Below, piece by piece: positions 1 to 8,600 of a stretch of DNA of 35,289 bases (its first letter is position 1; every line of letters starts with the position of its first letter). The notes beneath the pieces are model-generated. The model ran no database searches, had not been told where the DNA came from, and saw only the letters and a program-made list of their open reading frames with translations. The translations under genes were made by a program, and so were the position numbers. The DNA lies in contig VGGQ01000009.1 in the NCBI GenBank assembly GCA_016868535.1, positions 1-35,289 of the forward strand, read 5' to 3'. Source of the DNA: Bacteroidota bacterium. GTDB taxonomy: Bacteria; Bacteroidota; Bacteroidia; NS11-12g; UBA955.

Positions 1-23
1 TGTAACTAATTGTTTTTAATGTT

Positions 24-1076
24 TTATCTATTTAACAGTACATTTTTAATGTAGGTAACTGCTTGCTTTGCTGCAGGAGTTTTATAGGTAATGGTTACCC
101 TGTATGTACCCGCAGGGCATTCTAGAGATGCACATTTGCCAGTCCAACGGATTGCGGTGCTGTTGCTGACAAATACCTGTTTACCGTTCCTGTCGGTCAC
201 AACCTGATTAAACATAGCAACCTCGGGCAAGGTAATCACGAGTTCATCATTGAGATTATCGCCATTGGGTGTGAACACATCAGGAATGCTGAGACCTGCA
301 TGGCGCTGTCGCGTAACTACACGGCAAATACCTGAATCAATGCAGCCTGCTGACCTGAATACCAGAACTTTCACTTCATATTCCGCGTTCAAATCAGTGT
401 AGGTATGCTGCACCGGATTTCCTGAGCCTGTCTCTCCGTCGCCAAACATCCATGAGCTGTAAGTTCCGGAAGAAATGCCTGCTGCTGCAAATGTCCAGTT
501 ATTATCCGAGCCGGATTGCAGGGGGGTAATTTTTAAATTTCTGCCGCAAGGGGTGGTTACAACTGTGCTGTGATCTTGAACGACAAGCTTGTCGGGCTGT
601 TTTTCTGTCGGTGGCTGCAGCTGATTTGTTTGGTTTGTATGGCCTGTATTTTCGCCTGCACTAACGAAACCTGCAATGACAATAGCATTGTTATTTTCTG
701 AATTACCAAGTATTTGACGGGTGGGTTTACCTTCAGTATTTTGCTTATTGACGGCCTCTGTTAACGGGGTAATTACCTCAATTTTCCTATCAGTAACTTT
801 TCCCTCTTCCTGTGCCTGTTTTTGGGTCGTTTTTTCTGTAATTACAGGCGCCTCATTTTTACTATTGGACAGCACGGACAGAACAGCACCGGTTCCAATG
901 ACAGCAAGGGTAACCCAGGTCCATACCGATTTTACAATCACTATGCCCAAACTTGGGGCAACAGATACGGACACACCGGCAGAAACAGCCTCCCACACAC
1001 CCGGCGGGGGTGTTATTCCACCGTCTTTCAACCCGTTGCGGAACAATTCGTCTATGGAATTTCGTTCGTTTGCCAT
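24..1076 (-). CDS. Probable anti-sigma protein with PKD and T9SS type B-like C-terminal domain
   Basis: This 350-residue protein is encoded 3 nt after the ECF sigma gene, so it is probably its membrane-bound partner. Residues 1-30 form a short cytoplasmic-type head with a PPPGVW motif, as in Bacteroidota anti-sigma proteins. One hydrophobic segment lies at about 49-70 and is followed by a Gln/Thr/Asn-rich linker (about 75-175). A PKD-like fold spans about 195-255 (WMFGDGETGSG, then HTY). The last part, from about 264, has the VFTPNGDNLND signature and a VLLNR ending, typical of the gliding-motility-associated/T9SS type B sorting domain family. Seen: domain order and gene position. Inferred: control of the sigma factor. 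The odd point is a secretion-type C-terminus on a protein with an inner-membrane anchor. It could instead be a T9SS cargo that merely shares the sigma operon. Confidence is high for the gene and moderate for the role. Confidence 0.8.
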   Translation of the reverse strand: MANERNSIDELFRNGLKDGGITPPPGVWEAVSAGVSVSVAPSLGIVIVKSVWTWVTLAVIGTGAVLSVLSNSKNEAPVITEKTTQKQAQEEGKVTDRKIEVITPLTEAVNKQNTEGKPTRQILGNSENNNAIVIAGFVSAGENTGHTNQTNQLQPPTEKQPDKLVVQDHSTVVTTPCGRNLKITPLQSGSDNNWTFAAAGISSGTYSSWMFGDGETGSGNPVQHTYTDLNAEYEVKVLVFRSAGCIDSGICRVVTRQRHAGLSIPDVFTPNGDNLNDELVITLPEVAMFNQVVTDRNGKQVFVSNSTAIRWTGKCASLECPAGTYRVTITYKTPAAKQAVTYIKNVLLNR

Positions 1077-1079
1077 TTT

Positions 1080-1625
1080 CTATCCGTTTCCGGTAAGTTT
1101 AGTCTGTAATATCCTTCTTGCCTTGAAAAGCTGGGTTTTACTGGTGTTTTCACTGATACCCATGAGTTCCGCAATTTGACCGTGATTGTATCCTTCAATA
1201 GCATACAGGTTAAACACGGTTCTGTAACCTACAGGAAGGGTTTGCAACAATGCAAGTAAGTCTTTCATGCCCAGTGCGGGAAAAACGGCGGCTTCCACAC
1301 CCAGATTGGTATGATTTTCCAGTTCATCTGCATAGGGCCGGTGTTTTAGTTTTTTGATAAAATCGAGGCAGGTGGTAACAGCAATACGCCTGGTCCAGCC
1401 TTCAAAAGAGCCCTGAAACCTGAAATTTTTCAGGCTTTCGAACAACTTGATAAAGGATTCCTGCAACATATCTTTGGCATTATCAGTCGATCCGCAATAC
1501 CGCAGGCAAATGGCATACATAACAGGTGCATACTTTTGATACAATGCTTGCTGGGCGAGGGCATTCCCCTCCAGACAGGCCTTGACCAGTTCGCTCTCCG
1601 TAATGTCCGCATTCAATGATGCCAT
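1080..1625 (-). CDS. ECF-type RNA polymerase sigma-70 factor
   Basis: At 181 residues this has the usual size of an extracytoplasmic-function sigma factor. Region 2 lies at about 25-95 (YQKYAPVMYAICLRYCGS, then DMLQESFIKLF). Region 4 lies at about 120-175, with the helix-turn-helix IEGYNHGQIAELMGISENTS followed by KARRILQ. It would recruit RNA polymerase to a specific regulon. The adjacent downstream membrane protein, 3 nt away, is the probable anti-sigma factor, so the pair likely senses an envelope or surface condition. No clear TAnnTTTG box was found in the 75 nt before the start, so the gene may depend on its own sigma factor; this is not shown. The ATG is preceded by no usable in-frame start before the holB gene. 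Confidence 0.93.
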   Translation of the reverse strand: MASLNADITESELVKACLEGNALAQQALYQKYAPVMYAICLRYCGSTDNAKDMLQESFIKLFESLKNFRFQGSFEGWTRRIAVTTCLDFIKKLKHRPYADELENHTNLGVEAAVFPALGMKDLLALLQTLPVGYRTVFNLYAIEGYNHGQIAELMGISENTSKTQLFKARRILQTKLTGNG

Positions 1626-1700
1626 GCAGGTATTTCATAGACCCTGATTATCCTATAGAAGATTTCCGGTATCAAAGGGTTGCTTGACAATAAAATAAAT

Positions 1701-2798
1701 TTAAAATAGCCTGCTGATTTTGAAAGACAGATCTGTGAATATCATTTTCACATTGCCGTTTCTTTCAACCTCATAAATGGCTGCATCCAGCACATCGAAT
1801 ATCCCAAATATCTTTTTATTCGATAACAGTTTGCCTAGTTTTGTCACAAATTCCTTTTCTTGTTCATTAAGTCCGTTGCGCTCCCCGAGATTATCCATCA
1901 CAGCAATTGCCCGCATAATTTCAATTCCGTACAGCAGAAGACCTTTGATGTATTCGCGTCCTTTACCGCTGATATCTTCAATCCATTTGGCAGAGAGAAA
2001 GAAGTTCTTTTTATAGCAATACAACATCCACTGCCTAAACGGCTCCATATACGGACTTTCTGAGTTGGAAGCCAGTTCGAGTGCCTTAAGTAAATCCCCT
2101 CCCGACATCATGGAAAATCGGGCGGCCTCCTCGGGCGTTATTTCCAGTTTTTCAGACAGATATGCAGTTAGATCCGATTCGTCTATAGGCGGAACGCGCA
2201 ACATCTGTGTGCGTGAAACGATGGTACTCAGCAATTTATCAGGCTGGCTGCAAACCAACAAAAACAGGGTGTCTGGCGGGGGCTCCTCCAGAAATTTAAG
2301 CAAAACATTACCTTCCTTACCCAAAAATTCCGGCAGCCACAGCAGCAAAATCTTGTATCTGCTTTCATACGCCTTCATAGATAACTTTCGAATCAGAGCC
2401 CGGCATTCCAGAATGGGAATATTCCCCTGATTATTTTCGGCACTCAACAGCCGCATCCAAGCCTCATAGCTCAGATATGGCTCTGCCTGCAGTGCCTTTC
2501 TCCACTGAGGGTAAAGATCTACGCAGGTATCGCCGGAGCTTGAAGGAAAAGGAAAGGAAAAATGCAAATCGGGATGTGTGAAGGTCTGCATTTTACGACA
2601 GGCATCACATTCTCCGCAACTATCGTCAGGCAGTGGATTCTTACAGAGCAGATAAGCGGCAAATGCTAGGGCTATGGGCAAATTTCCGGCCCCGGACTGC
2701 CCCAGCACCAACTGTGCATGCGGCACACGCCCGCTTACAGCCATGGCTGTCAGCTTTGTTTTTAGCGGTTGTTGCCCTGCAATCTGCTTAAACTGCAT
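1701..2798 (-). CDS. holB: DNA polymerase III clamp-loader subunit delta'
   Basis: This is a 365-residue AAA+ family clamp-loader subunit of the chromosomal replicase. The N-terminus has FKQIAGQQPLKTKL and a degenerate P-loop (GQSGAGN, without the usual lysine), as expected for the non-hydrolysing delta' subunit. Four cysteines around residues 52-67 (C, then CGECDAC) form the zinc-binding module. Further on are LLKFLEEPPPDTLFLLV and the SRTQ motif corresponding to the arginine-finger SRC region. The start codon overlaps the last codons of lgt by 11 nt, so the two are probably translated as one transcript. The C-terminal collar region is less conserved, as usual. Confidence 0.9.
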   Translation of the reverse strand: MQFKQIAGQQPLKTKLTAMAVSGRVPHAQLVLGQSGAGNLPIALAFAAYLLCKNPLPDDSCGECDACRKMQTFTHPDLHFSFPFPSSSGDTCVDLYPQWRKALQAEPYLSYEAWMRLLSAENNQGNIPILECRALIRKLSMKAYESRYKILLLWLPEFLGKEGNVLLKFLEEPPPDTLFLLVCSQPDKLLSTIVSRTQMLRVPPIDESDLTAYLSEKLEITPEEAARFSMMSGGDLLKALELASNSESPYMEPFRQWMLYCYKKNFFLSAKWIEDISGKGREYIKGLLLYGIEIMRAIAVMDNLGERNGLNEQEKEFVTKLGKLLSNKKIFGIFDVLDAAIYEVERNGNVKMIFTDLSFKISRLF

Positions 2799-3570
2799 TC
2801 TGTATTCTGGTTTTATGGTATCTCAGGATGAAAACAAAAACACATACGGAAAGTACCGCTATGGCTATTGCCTGGCTGTGGCTCAACAGTCCATTCAGCA
2901 CAAACCCACGTTCCTCATCCCCACGGTATTTTTCTGTAAAAAATCTGCCGATGGCATACACTATGCCATAAGTAAGAAACAGTTGTCCATCCATCCATTT
3001 CTTTCTTTTCATAAACATCATCAGCCCAATAGCCATAAACAATATCATTGCGTCCCATAACTGGGTTGGATAGAGTGGTGTATCCAAAGGAGATGCGTGA
3101 CAGTTAGGGTTGGTAAACACAATGGAAATAGGCCCGGTCGATACCTTACCATGGCAACAACCTGCCAGCAAACAGCCCAGCTTGCCGAATGCATGCACCA
3201 GGGCCCCGGCGATACCTGCATAATCAAATGCCACCCACGGGTCAATGGATTTCTTTTTAAACCAATATATGAGAACAGGCACGGTCAGCAAGAAAGAACC
3301 ATAGAATACGAAACCATTTCCAATTGACTTGAAAAGCAATCCGGGATTGCTAAAATACCGGGTGGGATCTTCCAGCCAGTAAAAAATCTTGCCGCCTATA
3401 ACAACCGAAGCGAAGCACCACAGAAACATTTCACTCACACCATCTGATTTCAAACCGTGTTTTTTCAGGCTGCCCAGCATATAAGCATATGCCAGCATCA
3501 CGCCGATAAATATCATCAGTCCATAACCCTGAACAGTAAAAGGGCCGAGTGAGAAAATCTCAGGATACAT
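2788..3570 (-). CDS. lgt: Prolipoprotein diacylglyceryl transferase
   Basis: This 260-residue polytopic inner-membrane enzyme attaches diacylglycerol from phosphatidylglycerol to the lipobox cysteine of preprolipoproteins, the first step of lipoprotein maturation. The sequence shows about seven hydrophobic segments, the VIGGKIFYWLED motif, and the family signature around HAFGKLGCLLAGCCHG. The gene is the first of a pair with holB. A TATCTTTG -7 box ends 4 nt before the ATG, so the message may begin at or next to the start codon. The substrates include the small lipoproteins found elsewhere in this window (the TM2 pair and the 43-residue protein). Confidence 0.95.
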   Translation of the reverse strand: MYPEIFSLGPFTVQGYGLMIFIGVMLAYAYMLGSLKKHGLKSDGVSEMFLWCFASVVIGGKIFYWLEDPTRYFSNPGLLFKSIGNGFVFYGSFLLTVPVLIYWFKKKSIDPWVAFDYAGIAGALVHAFGKLGCLLAGCCHGKVSTGPISIVFTNPNCHASPLDTPLYPTQLWDAMILFMAIGLMMFMKRKKWMDGQLFLTYGIVYAIGRFFTEKYRGDEERGFVLNGLLSHSQAIAIAVLSVCVFVFILRYHKTRIQNAV

Positions 3571-3574
3571 GAAA

Positions 3575-3582
3575 CAAAGATA
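3575..3582 (-). promoter_or_regulatory. -7 box of lgt promoter
   Basis: On the minus strand the octamer reads TATCTTTG, a perfect match to the Bacteroidota -7 consensus TAnnTTTG. It ends 4 nt before the lgt start codon. No good TTTG -33 box is seen at the usual distance. The expected transcription start falls at or beside the ATG. Confidence 0.55.
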
Positions 3583-3594
3583 AAAAACTAAGCC

Positions 3595-3993
3595 TTAAGC
3601 GGCAGTATATCTGCGTATTTTTTCTGCTGTTTCAGCAAGTTCTTCCTGCGTTGGCTTGAGTTTAGGAAGGGTGAAGTTTATATCCCCCACTTCGTTCATA
3701 GGTACCAGGTGAATATGTACATGCGGCACTTCCAAACCAATTACGGCAATGCCAATTCGTTTACAAGGTATTGCCATCTTAAGACCTGCTGCCACTTCCT
3801 GCGCGAATGCCCACAAGGCAGTGTAGGCCGTGGTTTCCATATCGAAGATATATTCTACTTCTTTTTTGGGGATAACAAGGACATGCCCATTTACCAGTGG
3901 CATCACATCCAGAAACGCCAGAAAGTCATCTGTTTCGGCAATTTGATGGCAGGGAATTTCACCCGAAACGATACGGCTGAAAATACTGGCCAT
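3595..3993 (-). CDS. HIT-family nucleotide-binding hydrolase
   Basis: This is a 132-residue histidine-triad protein. The catalytic motif HVHIHLVP (His91, His93, His95) is intact near the C-terminus, and the N-terminus has the family pattern IFSRIVSGEIPCHQIAETDDFLAFLDV. HIT enzymes of this branch hydrolyse nucleoside phosphoramidates or dinucleoside polyphosphates; the substrate here cannot be read from the sequence. The gene begins 2 nt after the greA stop codon and is surely co-transcribed with it. The greA-HIT pairing suggests a shared housekeeping expression level rather than a known shared pathway. Confidence 0.93.
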   Translation of the reverse strand: MASIFSRIVSGEIPCHQIAETDDFLAFLDVMPLVNGHVLVIPKKEVEYIFDMETTAYTALWAFAQEVAAGLKMAIPCKRIGIAVIGLEVPHVHIHLVPMNEVGDINFTLPKLKPTQEELAETAEKIRRYTAA

Positions 3994-3995
3994 AA

Positions 3996-4469
3996 TTATA
4001 AAGTAATATCCAAAATTTCGAGTTTTACCTTACCTGCAGGCACGACAATTTCCACCACTTCGCCCTTGGCTTTGCCAAGCAAACCCGCACCGATAGCGCT
4101 TTTTACACTGATTTTGTTTTCCTTGAGATTGGCTTCCGTTTCACTTACCAGCTGATATACAGCCTCTTTTCCCACATTGTGATTCATTATTTTCACTTTG
4201 CAAAGAATAGAAACCTTGCTGGTATCCAATTGCGAGCTATCGATCACACGGGCGTTCGCAATCAATGTTTCCATTTGCCTGATTTTATCTTCAAGATGAC
4301 CCTGAGCCTCTTTCGCGGCATCGTATTCGGCATTTTCGCTCAAATCACCCTTATCTCTTGCTTCGGCGATGGTGTTCGTTATACGGGTTCGTTCTTCTGT
4401 TTTCAGAAAATGCAGTTCATGCTTGATTTTCTCAAGCCCTTCTTTGGTAAAATATTGAATCTCGCTCAT
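3996..4469 (-). CDS. greA: Transcription elongation factor GreA
   Basis: At 157 residues this is the normal length for GreA. It rescues backtracked RNA polymerase by inserting its coiled coil into the secondary channel and stimulating transcript cleavage. The N-terminal coiled coil (about 1-75) carries the conserved tip motif GDLSENAEYDAAKEAQ, with the acidic residues that coordinate the second metal. The C-terminal FKBP-like domain ends in GKVKLEILDITL and includes the SAIGAGLLGKAKGEVV stretch. The ATG lies just 11 nt after the U-tract of a terminator hairpin, an arrangement that may control its expression. Confidence 0.95.
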   Translation of the reverse strand: MSEIQYFTKEGLEKIKHELHFLKTEERTRITNTIAEARDKGDLSENAEYDAAKEAQGHLEDKIRQMETLIANARVIDSSQLDTSKVSILCKVKIMNHNVGKEAVYQLVSETEANLKENKISVKSAIGAGLLGKAKGEVVEIVVPAGKVKLEILDITL

Positions 4470-4479
4470 CGGTAACTTT

Positions 4480-4522
4480 TAAAAAAAGAAAGGTTGCACG
4501 GGTGTATTACATCGGTGCAACC
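4480..4522 (-). terminator. Intrinsic terminator just upstream of greA
   Basis: Read on the minus strand, an 8-bp stem (GGTTGCAC at 4522-4515 pairing with GTGCAACC at 4499-4492, 15-nt loop) is followed by TTTCTTTTTTT. This is a standard intrinsic terminator. It lies after the long TonB receptor-PorV operon and only 11 nt before the greA start codon. It could end that operon or act as an attenuator in the greA leader. Confidence 0.7.
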
Positions 4523-4525
4523 CTG

Positions 4526-4533
4526 CAAAGTTA
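4526..4533 (-). promoter_or_regulatory. -7 box of greA promoter, overlapping the terminator
   Basis: The minus strand carries TAACTTTG, matching TAnnTTTG. The predicted transcription start (about 4-5 nt downstream) falls inside the 5' arm of the terminator stem. Transcripts from this promoter would lack an intact 5' arm, while readthrough from upstream would form the full hairpin. No convincing -33 TTTG is seen. Confidence 0.45.
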
Positions 4534-4554
4534 ATAATAAATCTGTTTTCGCAC

Positions 4555-5658
4555 TTATTCTTCGCCGCCTCCCAAACCTATTCTCAAACCGAACGAATGG
4601 GTTCCGTCAAATGGATTGGTAGCACGATAGCTGTAGTCAATGGAAATGATGTTTGACTTGGATCTGATATCATAGCTTATACCTCCGCAAAGGCCGGTAA
4701 ATGCACTGGTACGGTTTTCCTTGTCAAACGCACCTTCCTGGTGAACAAATGCGGTTCTTAAAGAAATAAAATTTTTGTAAGTATACTCCAGGCCCAGCGT
4801 TGTCTGATTGGCTGTAAACGCGTGATTGGTAAAACCAAAACCAACAGTGAGTTTGTTGTTATAGGCATCTGCATCCTTGTCCAGACGTATGTCATAAGAA
4901 CCACTGATATTCAGCAGGGAAGGCAATTTTATCTTATCCACCTTAGGCTGCATAGTCTTGGAGAAATCTCCGTTGGATATGATTGCTTTGTAGCTCAGTC
5001 CATCTCCCTGATGACGCATATCAGGTCCAATATTCTTCATGGAAACACCAAACTTTATGTCATTTTGCTTTATTTTATTAGAAGTTGGACGCAGTGTGGT
5101 CGTATACTGAACACCGGCATCCAGACTCATCCCCATGGCACGGGCATCGGGAATACCTTCATTTACGGCTCTTACTACCATACCGGCAGAAATGTTGTTG
5201 CTGAATGATTTGCTGTAAGCCAGTCCAATATTGGTCATATTTACCCTGTAATTACCAATTCCCCCGTAAGGATTGCTTTCTGTGGTTATTTCAATGGGTT
5301 TGATACCAAACTGCATTACGCTCACACCTAAAGTGCCTCTATCGCCGTCTTCACCCATCTTCTGGCTGAAACCGAAGTTGTTGATGGCGATTCCTGAACC
5401 TAATAGCCACTGGGTTCTATTGAAGGCCAGTTCTGTTTTGCTGAGACTGCGATCCAGGCCGGCGGCATTCATGTACATGGCTTCCACGCCGGTGATTCCG
5501 CCACCATTGGCCCATCCCCAGCCGCTGCTGCGGGCCCATCCGTTGATGGTAAGTTGCATGGCACCCGCCTGTCCCTGACGTTCAGGATTCCCAGCCTGCA
5601 AGGCTGAAAAACCTGCAAGCATGCCCAAGGTAATTACTGCTATATATTTAGTTTTCAC
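4555..5658 (-). CDS. PorV/PorQ-family outer membrane protein
   Basis: A 367-residue protein with a signal peptide (about 1-22, cleavage near LQAG) and the DUF3308/PorV-PorQ pattern: AMQLTINGWARSSGWGWANG, the EAMYMNAAGL segment, FGIKPIEITTE and alternating barrel strands to a glycine-rich end. PorV-type barrels are FadL-like outer-membrane proteins that shuttle T9SS cargo from the translocon to the attachment complex. Here the gene is last in an operon behind a TonB-dependent receptor and a large T9SS cargo-like protein, 19 nt after the cargo stop. This suggests a dedicated partner for that cargo rather than the global PorV. Family assignment is confident; the specific role is inferred. Confidence 0.85.
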   Translation of the reverse strand: MKTKYIAVITLGMLAGFSALQAGNPERQGQAGAMQLTINGWARSSGWGWANGGGITGVEAMYMNAAGLDRSLSKTELAFNRTQWLLGSGIAINNFGFSQKMGEDGDRGTLGVSVMQFGIKPIEITTESNPYGGIGNYRVNMTNIGLAYSKSFSNNISAGMVVRAVNEGIPDARAMGMSLDAGVQYTTTLRPTSNKIKQNDIKFGVSMKNIGPDMRHQGDGLSYKAIISNGDFSKTMQPKVDKIKLPSLLNISGSYDIRLDKDADAYNNKLTVGFGFTNHAFTANQTTLGLEYTYKNFISLRTAFVHQEGAFDKENRTSAFTGLCGGISYDIRSKSNIISIDYSYRATNPFDGTHSFGLRIGLGGGEE

Positions 5659-5677
5659 TGTGTTTTACTTTTAAATT

Positions 5678-8600
5678 TTAATAAGTATCAAGATCAATGG
5701 CGTGCATAATACCGTACCAACGAACGATTTTCTCACCCAGTCCGGGGGCTTTCACGTGTATGAGGTAAAGACCGCTCGAGATAGGCACATTGTTACCGTT
5801 TTTTAAATCCCACTCATAATAGGTCTTCTCATCAGCTTTGCTGATTTTACGGATGAAGTTACCGGCCATATCATACACGGTTATGGTGCAGGTTGGCGGC
5901 AGGTTGGTTATCTTAACTCGGCTGTCAATCGGGCTGTTTTCATACTCGCTGTAGGCCCTGTAAGGGTTAGGCACTACATTCACCAGATCCAGGCTCTTTT
6001 TACCCACTTCCTTGTTTATCGTTGGTGCAATATCAGCAGCATCAAATGAATACATTGGACGTGTGTCGTTGAGTGTGCTGCCGGTGTTAAAGGTAGTGTA
6101 TGCCTTTTGAATGTTAATCTTGAATTTCACATCGGTAGGCGGAACACCATTGGTCATATCATAGCCCGGCGCCATATACGTTGGGATTACCCACATAGCC
6201 TGACTTAGGAAACGGCGTTTTTCCAGTGTACCTGTAGGAACGTTTGCCAGACCGGTACGGAAGCGATTGAAGTTGCCATCATCTTCACCATAGTAACGTT
6301 CACCTTTGATAGCACGGTTTGTCATAGTGAGTCCGGTGCCGAACACATAAATGAAGTGTTTACCACCCAAAGCAGGATAGTTACCATTGTCGTTATACAC
6401 CTTATCTGTAGGATTCCAAATCATATCACGGCCATTTTCACCACCCAGATAGCTGTCTTCACTAAAAGCGATATTCAATCTTTCACCGGTTTCCATATTG
6501 ATGGCATAGCCGGGGAACCAGCTCAGACCGCTACTGCCGGACTGTGGATTCAGGTTTCTGTCACGTGAGGTACCGGCACGCATGGAGAACTTGTAGATAG
6601 AACCTTCGTTGCTATTACGAATTTCATCATCAGACATTTCAATTACGGCGCAGCGGGTCCATTTACTTCTGTCTTTTGTGATTACCAGTTCTATGCTTGC
6701 TATCTCAGACATTGGATTATCTGCGGAACCATTGCTGGTCCAGGCAAAGCCATAGGTATTGCGGCCATTGCTGGGATTGAATGCGGTGCGGGCGGCAAGC
6801 GCATAAGGCGCAATTCTACCGTTCCAGATTCTCTCGTATGCTTGTCCGGGGTCAAGTGCGTTTCCGCCAGCATCGGTAAAGTCATGTAAATGACCATCAA
6901 AGGTTCCGCCGCGTCCATTTGTGCCCGATCGTATCCAGTTTTGCCACAGCGCACCACTGGTTGCTGTGCTTTGCGCATCGTTGTCAACCACGGCTGTAAG
7001 CCACTGTTTGCCGTTATCTTCCCATTCCACAGACCATGAAACCATACTGTTTGATGGATCTGCTTCGGCATTCTCACCCGGATTTTTAACCTGGATAATT
7101 TCAATGCTTAGACCCCAGTCTGCCAGGCTCACACCAGCGTTGGCATTGTTAAATGCACGGTATTTGCCTTTGGCAGGATATTCGAATTTGCGGCCCTGCA
7201 GAGACTCAAACTTAGTACTCAGGGTAGTATCGCCTGCGATGGTATCGCCGGTTGTTTTGTTTACTAAGACCCAGTAGGAATTTGCGGTCATGGAATCTCG
7301 GAGCAAAGTTCCATTTGAAACCGTGCGCTCTTTGAAATAAAGTTCAAACTTGGCATTGGGCACTTTCATGGGATCAACCACCTTCACGGCTACCGGGCCC
7401 ATTCCACCCATGTAGGTTGGGTTATTGCTGATGCCTGTGCTCATGATTTCATCAATGGTTTCTTTGGAAAATTCAAGTACGTTGCCACCATTGCCACGGC
7501 CTTCGATGCGTGTTAGCTTGGGGCCGCTGCCATAGTTACTGTTGAGGGAAGTACCAAAATTTTCTGGCTCGGTTTTGTGAGGAACTGCGCGGTAAACCTT
7601 GATATTTCTGCGGCCCGCAAGGAATTGATTGGGATCAGCCTGCAGAGGATCATCAGAAATAGTGGCATAGGAAAGCAGCATGTAATAGTAAGGCTTGAAG
7701 TCAACTAGGTCTGTATTGGAACCTGTGGCAAAAAGATCTTTTTTGATGCTGTAACTGTGCTGAACACCCTTATCGGCACCATCAACCTTTTCTATGGGAA
7801 TCAATGTAGCCAGTTTGGGATCATAAACCTTGTTGATAATTTGACCGCGGTTGTTCTTGATATCGCACTGGAACAAAAGACGTGCTTTGTCAACATTGTC
7901 AAGATCGCCTGTGTTTACAGTACCATCCTTCAGCTGATAGATCATGTAACCTTCAAACTTGTAGGTTTTGGTCTGGTTGTTGGCATCTTTATATGTTTCC
8001 CGGTAGGCTTCCACCTTATCAGAACCGGTATTGAGCATTTTAAGCACCAGTTCCTGGTTAAGTTCCTGAATCTCCACGTCAGGAGCGTTGGGTCCATCCA
8101 GAATTTTAAAGTTGTTATTGAACAGGGTTTGGGCTTTGTCTGAAGCGAGTTTCAGCACATTTAATGAGCCGAGTGCACCGCCACTGGTAGTTCTCGCCCA
8201 CACAACACCAACCGTGATGCGCTGCACCTGACCTTTTTTCAGTTCGAAAGGTCCTGTACTTTGTATAAAACGTCGGTCACCGGGTTTGTTGCCGCTGGAT
8301 TTTTCAGTCCAGCTGCTGCCCGGATAATCGGGGTCGGTATTGTCTGGGAACATGTATTTTGCGGGTTGACTTCCACCGAAACCGGTTCCGCCGCGGGTAA
8401 CGGTCTGTCCGCCCAGCCATTTACCCTGAAGCAAATTATAGAATTCAGGGGCCAAATCGGGATTACCACGAATTGGATCTGCGTCGTTGTTATAATACAT
8501 GAAGTGACTCAAACCCATCTGATTGCCTGCTGTATCGGTAGGACCTTCAAAATAGTCAACGCCAACGGTAGGCGGATTCAAACCATACCCAAGCACACCT

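Noticed and set aside
2690-2760. Loss of the P-loop lysine in the clamp-loader delta' subunit
   Set aside because: Delta' subunits do not hydrolyse ATP and often have a degenerate P-loop, so this is ordinary.
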